From the NCBI GenBank assembly GCA_021613335.1, contig JAJTWR010000299.1, forward strand, positions 4,065,501 through 4,129,500: a DNA stretch of 64,000 nt, written 5' to 3'. A program made the translations under genes and the position numbers. Of this stretch, positions 1 to 10,300 are shown in pieces. The stretch is from Whitmania pigra (Eukaryota > Annelida > Clitellata > Hirudinida > Haemopidae). The first letter of the stretch is position 1, and each line of letters begins with the position of its first letter. The notes under the pieces were generated by a model. That model did no database searches. It saw only the letters and a list, made by a program, of their open reading frames with translations, and was not told where the DNA came from.

Positions 1-650
1 GTCACGCAATATCTTTGTAAATGGTTTCAAAGAACATTGGTTTGAGTTGGTTGAACATTTATCAGATATGCAACAATGATAAACAGGCTTGTGGAGCTAA
101 TAAAAGGATCACTGAAAAAATATCTGGAATAATTTGTTGAACTGACCAAAGCAGATTGTTTAATTAATTGGTTGGTAACCCTCCTTATCCTTTTGTCAGG
201 AACATCTGCAGGGAGTGGCAGCTGCTTCTAATCTGAGTTTAAATAAAAATCTCCATCTTTCTTCGAATTTATCCAGGTAGTAAATTACAAAATTAATTTC
301 AGAATGGGACAATCAAATACCCCACATTAGACTTTTAAGAATCAAAAGTGATTTTTTACCGTATTTGGGAGACTACGGTTAAGCAGCGGGAAAGTTAATT
401 TTTGAAAACGAATAAGGTAACCAAAAAGAAACGAATGTTCTGCTACAAAAGTCAGATTGGTGGCACTTGGATATCTATATGGGTGAAACGACTGCTGGCA
501 GGATGCTGGAGAATAAAATAGTAAACATTTTTGTAAAATTACGTTTTGACATTTGGGCCGGTGACGGAACTGAGAATATGCGCGGACAGTATTCTGTAGT
601 GTCTGACCGATAATCGTATCGGGGCCGAATTAGCGCTATATTTTAATGGG
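1..650. other. AT-rich sequence without recognised gene
   Basis: No exon, RNA gene or repeat could be recognised here. Open frames are short and have no family resemblance that I can see. It may be intergenic sequence or decayed repeats. Confidence 0.4.
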
Positions 651-674
651 GCCGTTAGTTTTACCTTAATTTGA

Positions 675-1080
675 AGCAGGGCTGGCCTTAGGTAATTGGA
701 GGCCCTAGGCGAAGTGAATTTTGGTGGCCCCAAAATGAAATAGAAAAATAAATACGAAAAAAAATAAAATTATTAAAAACTGCCTGTATTTATATCTAAA
801 TCAACAAATACCTGAAATTTATACAAACATATTCGTGCAGATGTCATAAGCCTTCAACAAAAATCAACTTTTCGTGCTTTGATGGCAGAGACTGGACGAT
901 ATCTCGTTCGATAGATATCATTGCCAGACTGTTCAGGCGTTCTGGCGTCATAGTTCTCAAATAGTTTTTTATTAATTTCAACTTGGAAAAACTTCTTTCC
1001 CCCGATGCAACAGCAATCGGAATTGTCAATGATGTATGAAGAGCTATAGCGACATTTTGGAACAGCAGTATTCAAACCAT
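675..1080 (-). mobile_element. hAT transposon 3' end with transposase C-terminus
   Basis: Two overlapping minus-strand frames between 844 and 1075 encode a hAT dimerisation-type C-terminus (IPIAVASGERSFSKLKLIKN, then a run ending in LAMISIERD). This is the conserved tail of ZMYM1-like hAT transposases. The two frames carry adjacent parts of it, so there is at least one frameshift. The sequence from 675 starts CAGGGCTGGCC and looks like a hAT terminal inverted repeat, placing the 3' end of the element at 675. No matching opposite terminus was found, so the copy is truncated on its 5' side. Confidence 0.6.
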
Positions 1081-1255
1081 GATCATAAATAAAAACTGTT
1101 TAATAACTACGGCACCTAGGATATCAACTAAGAATACTCTCACAGCTGGGGAGAATTTACTTGTGTGTTTATTTAAAGTTTACGAATATTAATGAATTAG
1201 ATCATGCGATTTGTTTTGGTATACAGTTAGTGCTCGACTTACGACCACGATCAGT

Positions 1256-2190
1256 TCCGACACACCCGTAACGTTTATTGTGCAAGGGTAATGAAAAACA
1301 CGAGACCGAGCCGAGCTTGTTGTCATATTCATCCTGACTAACTACCAGCTTGGACAACCATCTTCCAGACCGTCTGGATTGTGTGGCCAGGAGCTGTTCA
1401 TCAAGGTCGATGTGGTGGACTGACTTGCTCCGTTGTAATAATAATAAATGTTGGCTTCTGCATGACGAAGTGCACATCTTCAATGCCTGACATGACTCGA
1501 GATTGCAATAATCTGCAATACTCTGCTGCACGGCATATGTCGATTGCTTTCTTGAAATCGAGCTTTCGTGTTTGAAGTAAGCGTCGGTGGGTGATGTCGT
1601 CAATGATTCCGGCGACAATTTGATCACGGACGGCTGAGTCCTGGAAATCTCCATACTCACATGTCTTGACGAGTTTCCTGAGTGATATCAGAAAAGGCTC
1701 GGCTGGTTCCTGTTTCTTCTGGTGAAATACGAAGCGTTCGTACACTTCGTTGACTTCTCCTACAAAGTGGCTCTCTAGGGCAGCCATGACTTTCGAAATG
1801 ACATGTGTCTCTTCCTCTGGGAAGTCAAACAAAGCAAATATGTCGTGTGCCTCTGGTCCTACGCAGGCGAGGAAAATTGCAACTTGCCGCTCCTGCGTTT
1901 CATCATGAAGTTTTGTAGCGATTGTATAATTCAAGTATTGCCGCTTGAATCTTCGCCATTCTAGTGCAGAATCTCCTGTTATTCTCATCGATGTGGGAAG
2001 TGGAATAGAAGTCGCCATCTTCTGACACCATGTAACGTTTATTGTGCAACGTTAATGATAAATACGAGACCGAGTCGAGCTTGTTGTCGTATTCGTCCTG
2101 ACACGCAACGTTCCTAAGGCGCATGTCCGAAAGATACTTCAAGCATATTTATAAACATATATAAGCAATATATATTAACAAGACCGGTCG
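1256..2190 (-). mobile_element. deleted gypsy-type LTR retrotransposon
   Basis: On the minus strand the order is LTR end (about 2190 to 2027), a primer binding site starting TGGTGTCAGAAG, a gag reading frame, a short piece resembling the end of pol, and a second LTR end (about 1345 to 1258). The two LTR pieces are clearly alike (a tract at 1260-1345 matches 2028-2105) but not identical. Protease, reverse transcriptase and integrase are missing, so this is an internally deleted copy. The primer binding site shares TGGTGTCAG with the SAP-domain LTR element at 8.2 kb. Confidence 0.65.
1401..2018 (-). pseudogene. LTR retrotransposon gag (capsid) fragment
   Basis: The 205-residue frame begins MATSIPLPTSMRI directly after the primer binding site. 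It reads as a gypsy-type capsid: a W-R-R-F-K start region, helices with an FLACVGPEAHDIF motif, an EVYERFVFHQ segment and a final RLLQTRKLDFKKAIDICRA segment. In family members this region assembles the retroelement particle. No zinc knuckle is visible before the frame ends, and the downstream sequence jumps to a pol-like tail. It is a remnant rather than a host gene. Confidence 0.6.
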
Positions 2191-2391
2191 TAACACGTTT
2201 TGGTCGTAAGTCGAGTACGCTATGTGTACAGTAATGTGAAGTGATGTTATAAAAATATTTAAGTTAAATTATATCATAAATTTATTTTATTATTGTTATT
2301 AATCATACTTTTCTATGTTCATTTTGTGCCATTGGTATCATCTCTACACTATTTTGTCTCTTATTTATGCATCGTCAGGTTTAAGAAATAC

Positions 2392-3709
2392 CAGCGTTGC
2401 CGTAAGTACTCCAAAAATGTACTTAAGTATAAGTACTTGGGGCTGACGGTACTTATAAGTACAGGTACAAGTACGTTGTAGTCAATTACTTACGTATAAG
2501 TACAAGTATAAGTATAAGTACTTTTCCTTCATTGATCAGAAATAATATTTGTTATCTTCAATACAATGTTAAGACAAGTGTAACAGAGTTTACATTTATC
2601 AATAAAATTGTTTATTTTTCTTTAAAAGAAGCAGTGTTTCAAAATATTTGTCACAGAGTCTGTTAAGCTGAGGAGTCAGTATAAGACCAGCTTGACTGAA
2701 TAGTCTTTCAACAGGTGCAGATGATGGAACGGTTCCATCACGATACTAATTCTGTCCTTCATATCATAGATGGCTCTATAACTGTTAAATTCGGAGTTCC
2801 ACCGAATTGAGTTTGGCTTAGGTATTGTTCTTCCAAGAACATCAAACACAGCTTCAGCAGCTTTTGAACTCTGATGGGATGCATTACTTAAGCTGGAACA
2901 TTTGCCAGCCACTGATCGATACATTCGCTTATAGGTTGCATCACTTGTCAGTGCTTTATTGGCATCCACAGAAGCCAACAAATTTATTGTGTGCGAGAAA
3001 CATGGTAAATGAGAAGGCAGATAAATACATGATTCTGATTCCGTCTGCTCAAAAAACTGTGATATTTCTAAATGACTATTAGTCTCATCATCAATGTCGC
3101 ATCCATCAGATGGTTCCACCTCTAATATGCTTGGCTCAGAAAATTGTTTTAAGACTTTAACGAAATTGCCTCCATTGTCAGTAACAGCATGCACTATATT
3201 AGAACTGTCTAGGTCAAATTCGGTAAAGATGCTCATAAGAGTGGATGCAATTTTGTCAAATGAATGAGTACCTCGAAATCGTCTAAATGCAAGTGCTGTA
3301 ATCACTTTGGCTCAGCCAATGGCATGTAACACCAATGTAACTTCGAGCATGGTTAGTCCAGATGTCAGCTGTGGTGCATACATGTTCACAGTCATGTAAT
3401 ATCTTTTTCAGATTGCCTACCATTGTATCAAACATAGAAATCAGCCTGTTTTGTAGGGTTTCTTTACATATCACCTTGACTTTTGGATTGAACCCCTCGA
3501 TTCCTGAACCCAGAACTTTCTACAATAGAGAGAGGCTGCATCTCACTGACTACAAAATCTACTTATTTAAAAATAAAATTTAAAAGTACTTAAAATGTAC
3601 TTATTAATAGTTATTAAAAATGTATTTAAGTACTAAGTACACAATCGTGAAAGGACTTAAGTATAAATACTCAAGTACAACAAATGTTTTTAAGTACTCG
3701 GCATCACTG
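2392..3709 (-). mobile_element. hAT element with perfect 8-bp target duplication
   Basis: The element is bounded by AGAAATAC at 2384-2391 and AGAAATAC at 3710-3717. Termini are CAGCGTTGCCG at the left and, reversed, CAGTGATGCCG at the right. Both subterminal regions are packed with AAGTACTT-like repeats (2400-2530, 3580-3700), typical of transposase binding arrays. It carries a broken minus-strand hAT transposase (see 2676-3474). A related terminus occurs at 49840-49989. Confidence 0.88.
2676..3474 (-). pseudogene. hAT-family transposase, frameshifted
   Basis: Two minus-strand frames (3474-3283 and 3305-2676) join into one hAT RNase-H-like transposase. The upstream piece has the TTADIWTNHARSYIGVTCHW segment, which carries an acidic residue typical of the family. 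The downstream piece has VTDNGGNFVK (second conserved acidic site), a CFSHTINL segment and an IRWNS segment. Just beyond the last stop, antisense codons at about 2665-2725 spell the SSAPVERLFS-like dimerisation tail, so the end is broken too. It is not expected to give active protein. Confidence 0.8.
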
Positions 3710-3894
3710 AGAAATACACTGCTTTAATTGTATGTTCAACTGGTTTAACACGTATTTGTAAAACATACAAAATACAGGTGTGGAAAATACTATAGGAATC
3801 TTTCCAAATTTTCCAATCGCAAAGCACATTAAATTGTCATTAACATCCAAATATATAAACATGTATGAAACATTTTATTGGCCACTGGTGCTTG

Positions 3895-4285
3895 GCTGCA
3901 GATCATTAATAGTCGTCATCTAAGGCAGCGGTTGGGAGTACCGGAGTTGGTTTTTTCATAAACATGTTGAGCTTTGTCTGAATTGTAGGTTTCTTTTTTC
4001 CATCATAAATTTCACGATACGGACGAAAAACATCGTGCGCCATCCTTTCAATCCTTGCAAATCGTTCGATGTATTAGTTCATTCAATAAAGATAAACCTT
4101 CTGATAATCCTTAGTGGTGAACTTTGTTTCTGGCTCATCCTCTTCTTTCTTGGCTTTTCTTCTTTCTTATTCCGCTACTCTTTCTTCTTCCAGTTCGATT
4201 AAATCTTCATTTGTAATTTATCCGGATTCTTAATCTAGCAACTCTTCGACATCTTCAATAACATCTTCACGTGCGATCACTTACT
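3895..4285 (-). pseudogene. pogo/Tigger transposase C-terminus with PIP-box-like tail
   Basis: Reverse translation gives a decayed acidic tail, with NEDLIELEEERVAE, then ERFARIERMAHDVFRPYREI, then QTKLNMFMKKP and a stop near 3910. The order of an acidic 'NEDL.ELE' block, a short helix and a Q-x-x-L-x-x-F motif is known from the C-termini of pogo/Tigger-like transposases, where it can bind PCNA. Several in-frame stops show it is dead. Confidence 0.55.
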
Positions 4286-4448
4286 TTCGATTTAAATTTA
4301 AATTCGTATTGTGGTAGTAAAGTCGAACAGTCGTAGGTTGCATAGACCATAAGTCGAGCACTAGCTGTACTTCTTTAATTTCCCTTTTTTATATTCTTCA
4401 AAACCAACAGACCTTGTCAGCATGGCATTCCAGAAAACACCATTTCAG

Positions 4449-5412
4449 CAGGGATGGGTAAAATCACGTTCAGAGTGATTGGAAATCAAAATCAAGATCA
4501 CCAGACAAAAAGTGATTTGAAATCGAAATCAGGTTCATGCATGTGATTTCACGTTAAAATCAGGTTCACTTGAAGAGTTATTTAAAAAATCATCAAAATC
4601 AAATCACTTTTGACCAAAAGGTGCACGAACTTTTTCAGCACTGTCAATTTTCAAAAGATTTTACTAACTTTTAAAAACAAAAGTTTTTGAAACATCGAAT
4701 CATGTAGTCTGTTCCTTCTTGATGTTTGAATCAGTCCTGCCGATGGCAGTATTATAGCGCACAAAGTGACTAGGGGTGTGCAGGTTAGCAAATAGGTTAC
4801 GTGCCTGCATACGTCGGTAATGGCAACAGTCGTAATGTGTCGTGTTCGAAACCCAGCCTGCACTGTCACCAGTTTCCTTGGGAAGGACCGCTATATAAAT
4901 AGTTACAAGAAGCGCCTCTGACGCTATGCATATGGCGCTATATAAATAAATGAAGTTACAACAAAGATTTTTTTGACTAGGCTTGATTCATAACTGGAGA
5001 TGACATTCCGCATCAGACAAATAAATCATCGTATTGGTGCGGATACTGTTTACCTTGTTAAAAGTGACTTTTTGTTTTATCATTATCAGCAATTTTACAA
5101 CTTTCGTTCACCATGAGGTCGGAATAGCACTAACAACAACAATACAAGTTAATAAAAGGAAGTTGCATCGATTATCAACTGATAATGTCATAAAGAAAGA
5201 TATTATATATTTAAAAAAAACTAAAATTTAAAATTTAAATTTTATATGATTTCGTGATTTTTACATAATAAAAAAATCATCAATCATCAAAAATATGATT
5301 TAAAATAAAAATCAAAATCGCACAACACACGATGATTTTGAATCAAATAATCACAAAGGTGATTTTATTTCGTGATTTTAAATCACTTGACTTGAAATAC
5401 TACCCATCACTG
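4449..5412. mobile_element. non-autonomous hAT element with perfect 8-bp target duplication
   Basis: CATTTCAG occurs at 4441-4448 and again at 5413-5420. The element begins CAGGGATGGGTA and ends TACCCATCACTG, giving matched hAT-type termini. It has no transposase frame. Both arms are full of short AAATCACTTTGATT-like repeats (4455-4620 and 5235-5395). A SINE sits inside at 4776-4961. It was inserted into a pogo/Tigger transposase gene whose N-terminal coding sequence resumes at 5421. Confidence 0.88.
4776..4961 (+). repeat. tRNA-derived SINE, family A, copy 1
   Basis: This matches the four other family-A copies in the window. It has a tRNA-like head with a B box (GTGTTCGAAACCC), a body with CCTTGGGAAGGA, then the tail GCGCCTCTGACGCTATGCAT and GGCGCTATATAAAT. 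The A-box region (TTAGCAAATAGG) is slightly decayed. It lies inside the hAT element 4449-5412. Confidence 0.85.
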
Positions 5413-5420
5413 CATTTCAG

Positions 5421-5830
5421 GATGGAAAAAGAAGGCCGACATGATAAAGCAAATGTACAAGAAGTATGTCTTTGATCCATCAAGTAAAAAACGTAAAATG
5501 GCTGAGCACAAAGATATTGACTGTCACGTCCGAAGGTCCGTGACCGTGGTACCGGATACCTTACAGAAGGTGGGACGGTCAAATTTTATTAGTTGTATTA
5601 GTTGTGCAGTATTTCAATGATTCACAAATTCGCGAGCAACAAAATTTCCCGTCAATCTCCATCCGATGGAAAAGGCTGACATCCTTGCTGCCAAGCTAGG
5701 ACATCCTGACTTTAAAGAAAGTTACGGGTGGCTGGACCGTTTCAAAAAGAGGCACAACCATTGTCTTCAAAGCAATTTATGGAGAGCTCTGCGGTTCAAC
5801 AGGAGCAAATGAATTTATTTATTATGTTGA
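5421..5830 (+). pseudogene. pogo/Tigger transposase N-terminus (CENP-B-type HTH), broken
   Basis: Read in shifting frames, the strand gives KKRKMAEHKDID, later FPVNLHPMEKADILAAKLGH and DFKESYGWLDRFKKRHNH, then the IYGES/AVQQEQM-like end. This is the CENP-B-type DNA-binding domain of pogo/Tigger transposases. An unrelated segment at about 5522-5600 and several frameshifts interrupt it. The hAT element at 4449-5412 landed just upstream. There is no catalytic DDE part. Confidence 0.6.
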
Positions 5831-5875
5831 ACACTCAAATGCGCACAATTTTGAACACTTATGAGAATCGGAGCA

Positions 5876-6724
5876 TATGTTAACCCATGGCAAATAGTAA
5901 ACCCGTACAAATTGTTAAATAGAAGAAAATTTATCACATTAATAGACAAGATTTAAGAAGAAAATACTCAGCTATTATAATTTATTAAAAAAAAACTATT
6001 GATAATAGTTTGATTCCTTAACTTTGTGTTCTAGATCTTGCTGATGCAAGGTCGATGGCGCTTTTTCAGGTTCAGCTTCATTAACACAAGCATCATTATA
6101 TCATTGTCGTATGCAATTTTACGAAGAATTCGCAAGCATTATAACTATCTTTCAGCAATGGAGCTGTTATTGGTAGACTCTTGGAGCGAGCTAGGCAGAA
6201 CCATTCAAACACTTTGCCATTGACTTCCTCATAATGACATTGTGTCATCTTTATTCCTTTTTCCCATTTCATTTTAATCTCTTGTTTCTTTGAGATGATG
6301 TTTGCTATCTGATGTCGCCTAACTTTGAGATTAGAAATTGCCTCATTTTTATTTTCCAATGGCAACAGTGCCTTTTCTAAGAATCTCTCGCTAAAAATCT
6401 GTTGGAAATATATCAAAAGTCACTTAAACAAGAGCGAAAGAGGAAGTTTGAAATCTAATATAAGCACAAATCTAAAGATGCTTTATCGCTCACTTATTTT
6501 TTAAAAATTTTATTTAAATAACTTTTTTAATTTAAAAACAAATGTGCCTATAGGCAAATTTTGGAACTATTTCAGGCATGCTTTTATTAAAGTTTGAAAG
6601 GTTCTTAATTTGTCACTGTTATTAAGCGTCAAATTGTACTATAAAAAAAATCCGTTCTCGAAAAAAACGTCACTAGACGCAGTTTTTCCCTCTATCAAGG
6701 TGTACGCTCTGGCAGTATTTACTG
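5876..6724 (-). mobile_element. pogo-like transposon, copy A
   Basis: The right end is CAGTAAATACTG-like (reversed) at 6724, followed by TA. The minus-strand frame 6416-6096 encodes a pogo/CENP-B-type DNA-binding part with [20 protein letters not shown] and [20 protein letters not shown]. The segment 5876-6010 matches the inside of copy C (44330-44430). The left terminus is missing. Copies B (26950-27624) and C (43447-44502) belong to the same family. Confidence 0.75.
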
Positions 6725-7383
6725 TACATAACAATATTATTTTAAACCTCTCGAAAAAAAGTATTGGTCTTGATTAGCGCTAGCGAGAAAGTATTGGCGA
6801 TACCATTATCGGCCCACGATGCTATTTGAGTTTGACATACCTGGTATATAGCAATGATGCGATGTTAAGCTCGCAGCAGCATAACAAGTTTAATGCGGTG
6901 GAGTGTCCTAAGAAGTCATCAAAAGCAAATGAAATAATAATATATTTTTGGGAAAATGCGTTATTGCTTTGCTAGAATTGAGTCTGAAAAGCAATCAAGA
7001 CGTTATCAATAATTCAAGACTCCTGACGTACAATAAAATTGATTGTTTGGAAGTAGTCATGGTGCTTGGATTATTTCCAATGAAGGATAATTAATAATGC
7101 AGGATCTGCATTGTGGCTTAAAAATAGGAAGTCCGATATTATTTGGTATTTGCCCTCCTGTACAGACATTTGGTTTCGTTTTGCGCATTGCTTTATTTCC
7201 TGATGAATTTATAGAAATAAAAATTAATTTTAATAATTAAAAAATTAAATATATTTATTAAAACGTTTAAATTACATGAAACATTTAAGTAATCTTAAGT
7301 AATCTTGCTTTTATAACTTGCTTTAAAAGGTTAAAGAGATTTATAATTCAATAATTGCTGAAAGTAATTACCTTGAACAAACA
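6725..7383. other. upstream flank of the polycystin-2 gene
   Basis: No TE border and no coding exon could be recognised. The 5' UTR and promoter of the polycystin-2 gene may lie here, but no core promoter element was convincing. Further N-terminal exons are possible, because vertebrate polycystin-2 has a long N-terminal tail before the first membrane segment. Confidence 0.35.
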
Positions 7384-10300
7384 ATGACGGAAGAACAAAG
7401 AAATGAGTTATATGAGAGCAAAACACCTCAAAAGAAGGCTATGGCTAATATCGGAAGTTTATTTAAAAGTGAGGTATATTATATTCGTAAATATTTATTA
7501 TAAAAAATAATTAATTCCATTGTGAGGCCTGTTGGATAGCTGAATTGCGTTACTGCCAGCAGGGCCGTTCAATTTATTTGTAAAAGTTCACTTTACAAAC
7601 AAACATTGGTTAATGTCTAATTAAGTACTTTTGTTTAATTATATCAATTTTAAATAGAAATTGTAAATTTGTTTGGGATTTACATTTAATTGTTTCCTTT
7701 TTAATTAGTTTTTGTTAGGAGCTTGGTGGTTCCGTAAAATTTCTGAAATTGTGCACTGCTTAATTATCGGTTCTTATTTCTGATATTCACAATTATATGA
7801 AAATTCCAGGTTTTTGGGCGACAAAAGATACAATTACAAATAATGAAGCTGATCTGAAAATAAAGACAACTCTCCGGAAACTAATTGTTTATATATTGTT
7901 TTTGGCTGTCCTTTGTATCGGTGCGTATTTAGATTATTTTTTTATTTGCCCACATACTTTTCTTGAAATATTCTAATGTTTCAATTCCAAGTTGCTTTCG
8001 GAATGATGAGTAGCTCGATGTTTTACTACAATCAAGCAATATTTAATTTGTTCCTGGATGCAGAAGTGGAGGAGAAGGGACCTTCATTTACTACGATGAC
8101 ATCAATAGAAGATCTATGGAAAGTAACTACTATTATTGTTGTTGTCGTCATCATTGTCATTAACAATCTCGACACGGGCTGAAGCAGCCCCTTGCATAAT
8201 ACTGTTGTATACTTAGATTTTTGGAGATTAATTAAGTTTATATTGCTAAAATAATTAAATTTGTGTTTAATTATATTTGGCATCTTTTTCGGGCACGTGG
8301 GATCTATTTTTGCTACAGAAAAGCATTCTCGACAATCAACTGACAAACAACGAGAATCAAGACGACCTGGAAGCCCAAATATCCATTTGCATCCTTAAGT
8401 ACCTCAATTCTTAAACGCTTAACTTCTATTATTCAGTTCCGTTAACTGAATACCTGCTCTAATAAACTTATTAGTTAACTTACTTATTTGCGGACCCCCG
8501 GGTTATTTCATTGGTGTCAGGAGTGGGATCCCAAAAAGTAAGTCATGAGCAAGGCATTAGAAGATTTAACTGTTGCTGAAATGAGACGTGAACTTAAGGA
8601 GAGAAAAATGGATCCAAAAGGGTCCAGGGAAGAATTGCAAGATCGTCTGCAGTCGTGGATAATGGATCAGGGTGAGGATCCAGAGGATTATTTATTTCTT
8701 GATCCATTCCAGAAAATGTTTTTGATGGCCTTTGAATCCATAAAGTCAGAGTGCAACTATCTATTCAAGTGGGAAGTGTTGATGGAAGATAAGCAAGCAG
8801 TTGTCATAGAAAAGGTAGCTGAGGTTTCCTCCAACGAGGCTGTCACTAGCTATCAACCAGAGGAAACTCCAACAAGCGTCATAAACATCATGCCAGCTGA
8901 AGCTTCAGCAGTACACCCGATTGCCACACTGGTTTCGGTTGAGAAGGAGACCGAGGAAATTGTAGATGGAAGAACTTTGGGAAGCGAAGTGTTTCTTCCA
9001 TGGAGTGAGGAATCGGGGAAGAAGCTGATGGAAGAGCTGGGTGAGGAGAACGGTGCTGAGGAGACCTTTGCTGAGGTGAGTGAGGGCAGTTTGGTGGTTG
9101 ACGGAGACAGTCCAATAGTAGAGCTTCCCATAAAGATGGGCACTGTAGAGAATAAGGACAACGGTGAGCTGAGGGAGAGTTTCGCAAACTCCAAAGAAGT
9201 CGCGCCAGTGTCCGATGAGCCAGTTCCGTGCACGATTGCCTCGTTGGTGTCGGTTGTGGAGAGGACCGAGGAAATAATTGAAGGAGGGACTTTGGTAGAG
9301 ACCAGAGTGGAGCCTCCTCGCGTTGAGGAATCAATGGAGGAACTGGACTCGGAAAACAGTGGCGATCGATTTGAGTTGGGAGTTTCCAGATTAGATTCAG
9401 CTATGGATGTCGTGGAGATTGGAGCTGCGGATGTCATCGTAACTGAGAGTGGAGATGTTGGCGGTGAGGTGCTTGGCGATAATGAGTACATAGTTGAAAA
9501 GGTTGGATCAATGTCCGAGAAGCTTATTTGTGGAGTTCTCAGCCAGGGCGGGCTTTCTGGCCTTCAAAGGTCGTCGGAGACCCGCGGTGAGCATTTAGTA
9601 CTGTTGTTTGTTTTGCTGATCTTTTTCAGCAAGCGTTTTAGTAGAGATGCGAGAGGAGGACGGACTCGCATTGAAACAATGATGGTACATGGGCACCGTG
9701 TTAGAGATTGTGTCCCGAGAGTAAAAATGAAGGTGGCACACATTCGCCGACTGGCGAAGTACCACGGGGAGCAGCAGTCTGTTCGGGACGAACAGATTTA
9801 AGGAGGGTGTAATGTTGTATACTTAGATTTTTGGAGATTAATTAAGTTTATATTGCTAAAATAATTAAATTTGTGTTTAATTATATTTGGCATCTTTTTC
9901 GGGCACGTGGGATCTATTTTTGCTACAGAAAAGCATTCTCGACAATCAACTGACAAACAACGAGAATCAAGACGACCTGGAAGCCCAAATATCCATTTGC
10001 ATCCTTAAGTACCTCAATTCTTAAACGCTTAACTTCTATTATTCAGTTCCGTTAACTGAATACCTGCTCTAATAAACTTATTAGTTAACTTACTTATTTG
10101 CGGACCCCCGGGTTATTTACTGAATTTAAAATGTTAATTCAATAACGAAGTCAAAATGATTTTCAAACAAGTGATGAAGATGTGATAACGAAGTCGCTTG
10201 ATTCTTTCATAAAAATTTACTGAAAGTTTGTCGCAGACTAACTTTGGCAGATAAGGCAGCATAAAGTTCAGATACATAAAAACGCTGCTTGTTTTTTATT

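Larger units (their letters stand above)
1224..4367 (-). mobile_element. pogo/Tigger-like element, composite and interrupted
   Basis: The outer ends carry related inverted termini flanked by TA: CAGTTAGTGCTCGACTTACG at 1224 and, reversed, CAGCTAGTGCTCGACTTATG ending at 4367. TA target sites at 1222-1223 and 4368-4369 fit the Tc1/mariner-pogo group. A third related terminus lies at about 2185-2224, so two elements of one family may be overlaid. The interval contains a gypsy-type LTR fragment, a complete hAT element (2392-3709) and a decayed pogo transposase tail (3895-4285, minus). The nesting order is inferred from which borders interrupt which. Confidence 0.5.
8203..10118 (+). mobile_element. 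young non-autonomous LTR retrotransposon with SAP-domain ORF
   Basis: LTRs at 8203-8508 and 9813-10118 (306 bp, starting TGTTGTATACTTAG) look identical base for base. After the left LTR comes a primer binding site, TGGTGTCAGGAGTGGGA at 8512-8528, matching the 3' end of a tRNA-Leu-like primer. A purine tract, AAGGAGGGTG, precedes the right LTR. The 1.3-kb interior encodes only one protein (8545-9801), with no protease, reverse transcriptase or integrase. It sits in the intron after polycystin-2 exon 3 in gene orientation. The last bases of the LTRs differ (TTCA inside, TTAC outside), so the TSD is unclear. Confidence 0.9.

Noticed and set aside
4776..4961. Functional tRNA gene at SINE heads
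   Set aside because: A and B boxes are present, but the anticodon arm does not fold properly and the LINE-like tail is attached in every copy.
8853..9491. Long Ser/Thr/Pro-rich open frame on the minus strand
   Set aside because: It is the antisense of the acidic SAP-domain ORF, whose GAG/GAA-rich codons leave the reverse strand open.
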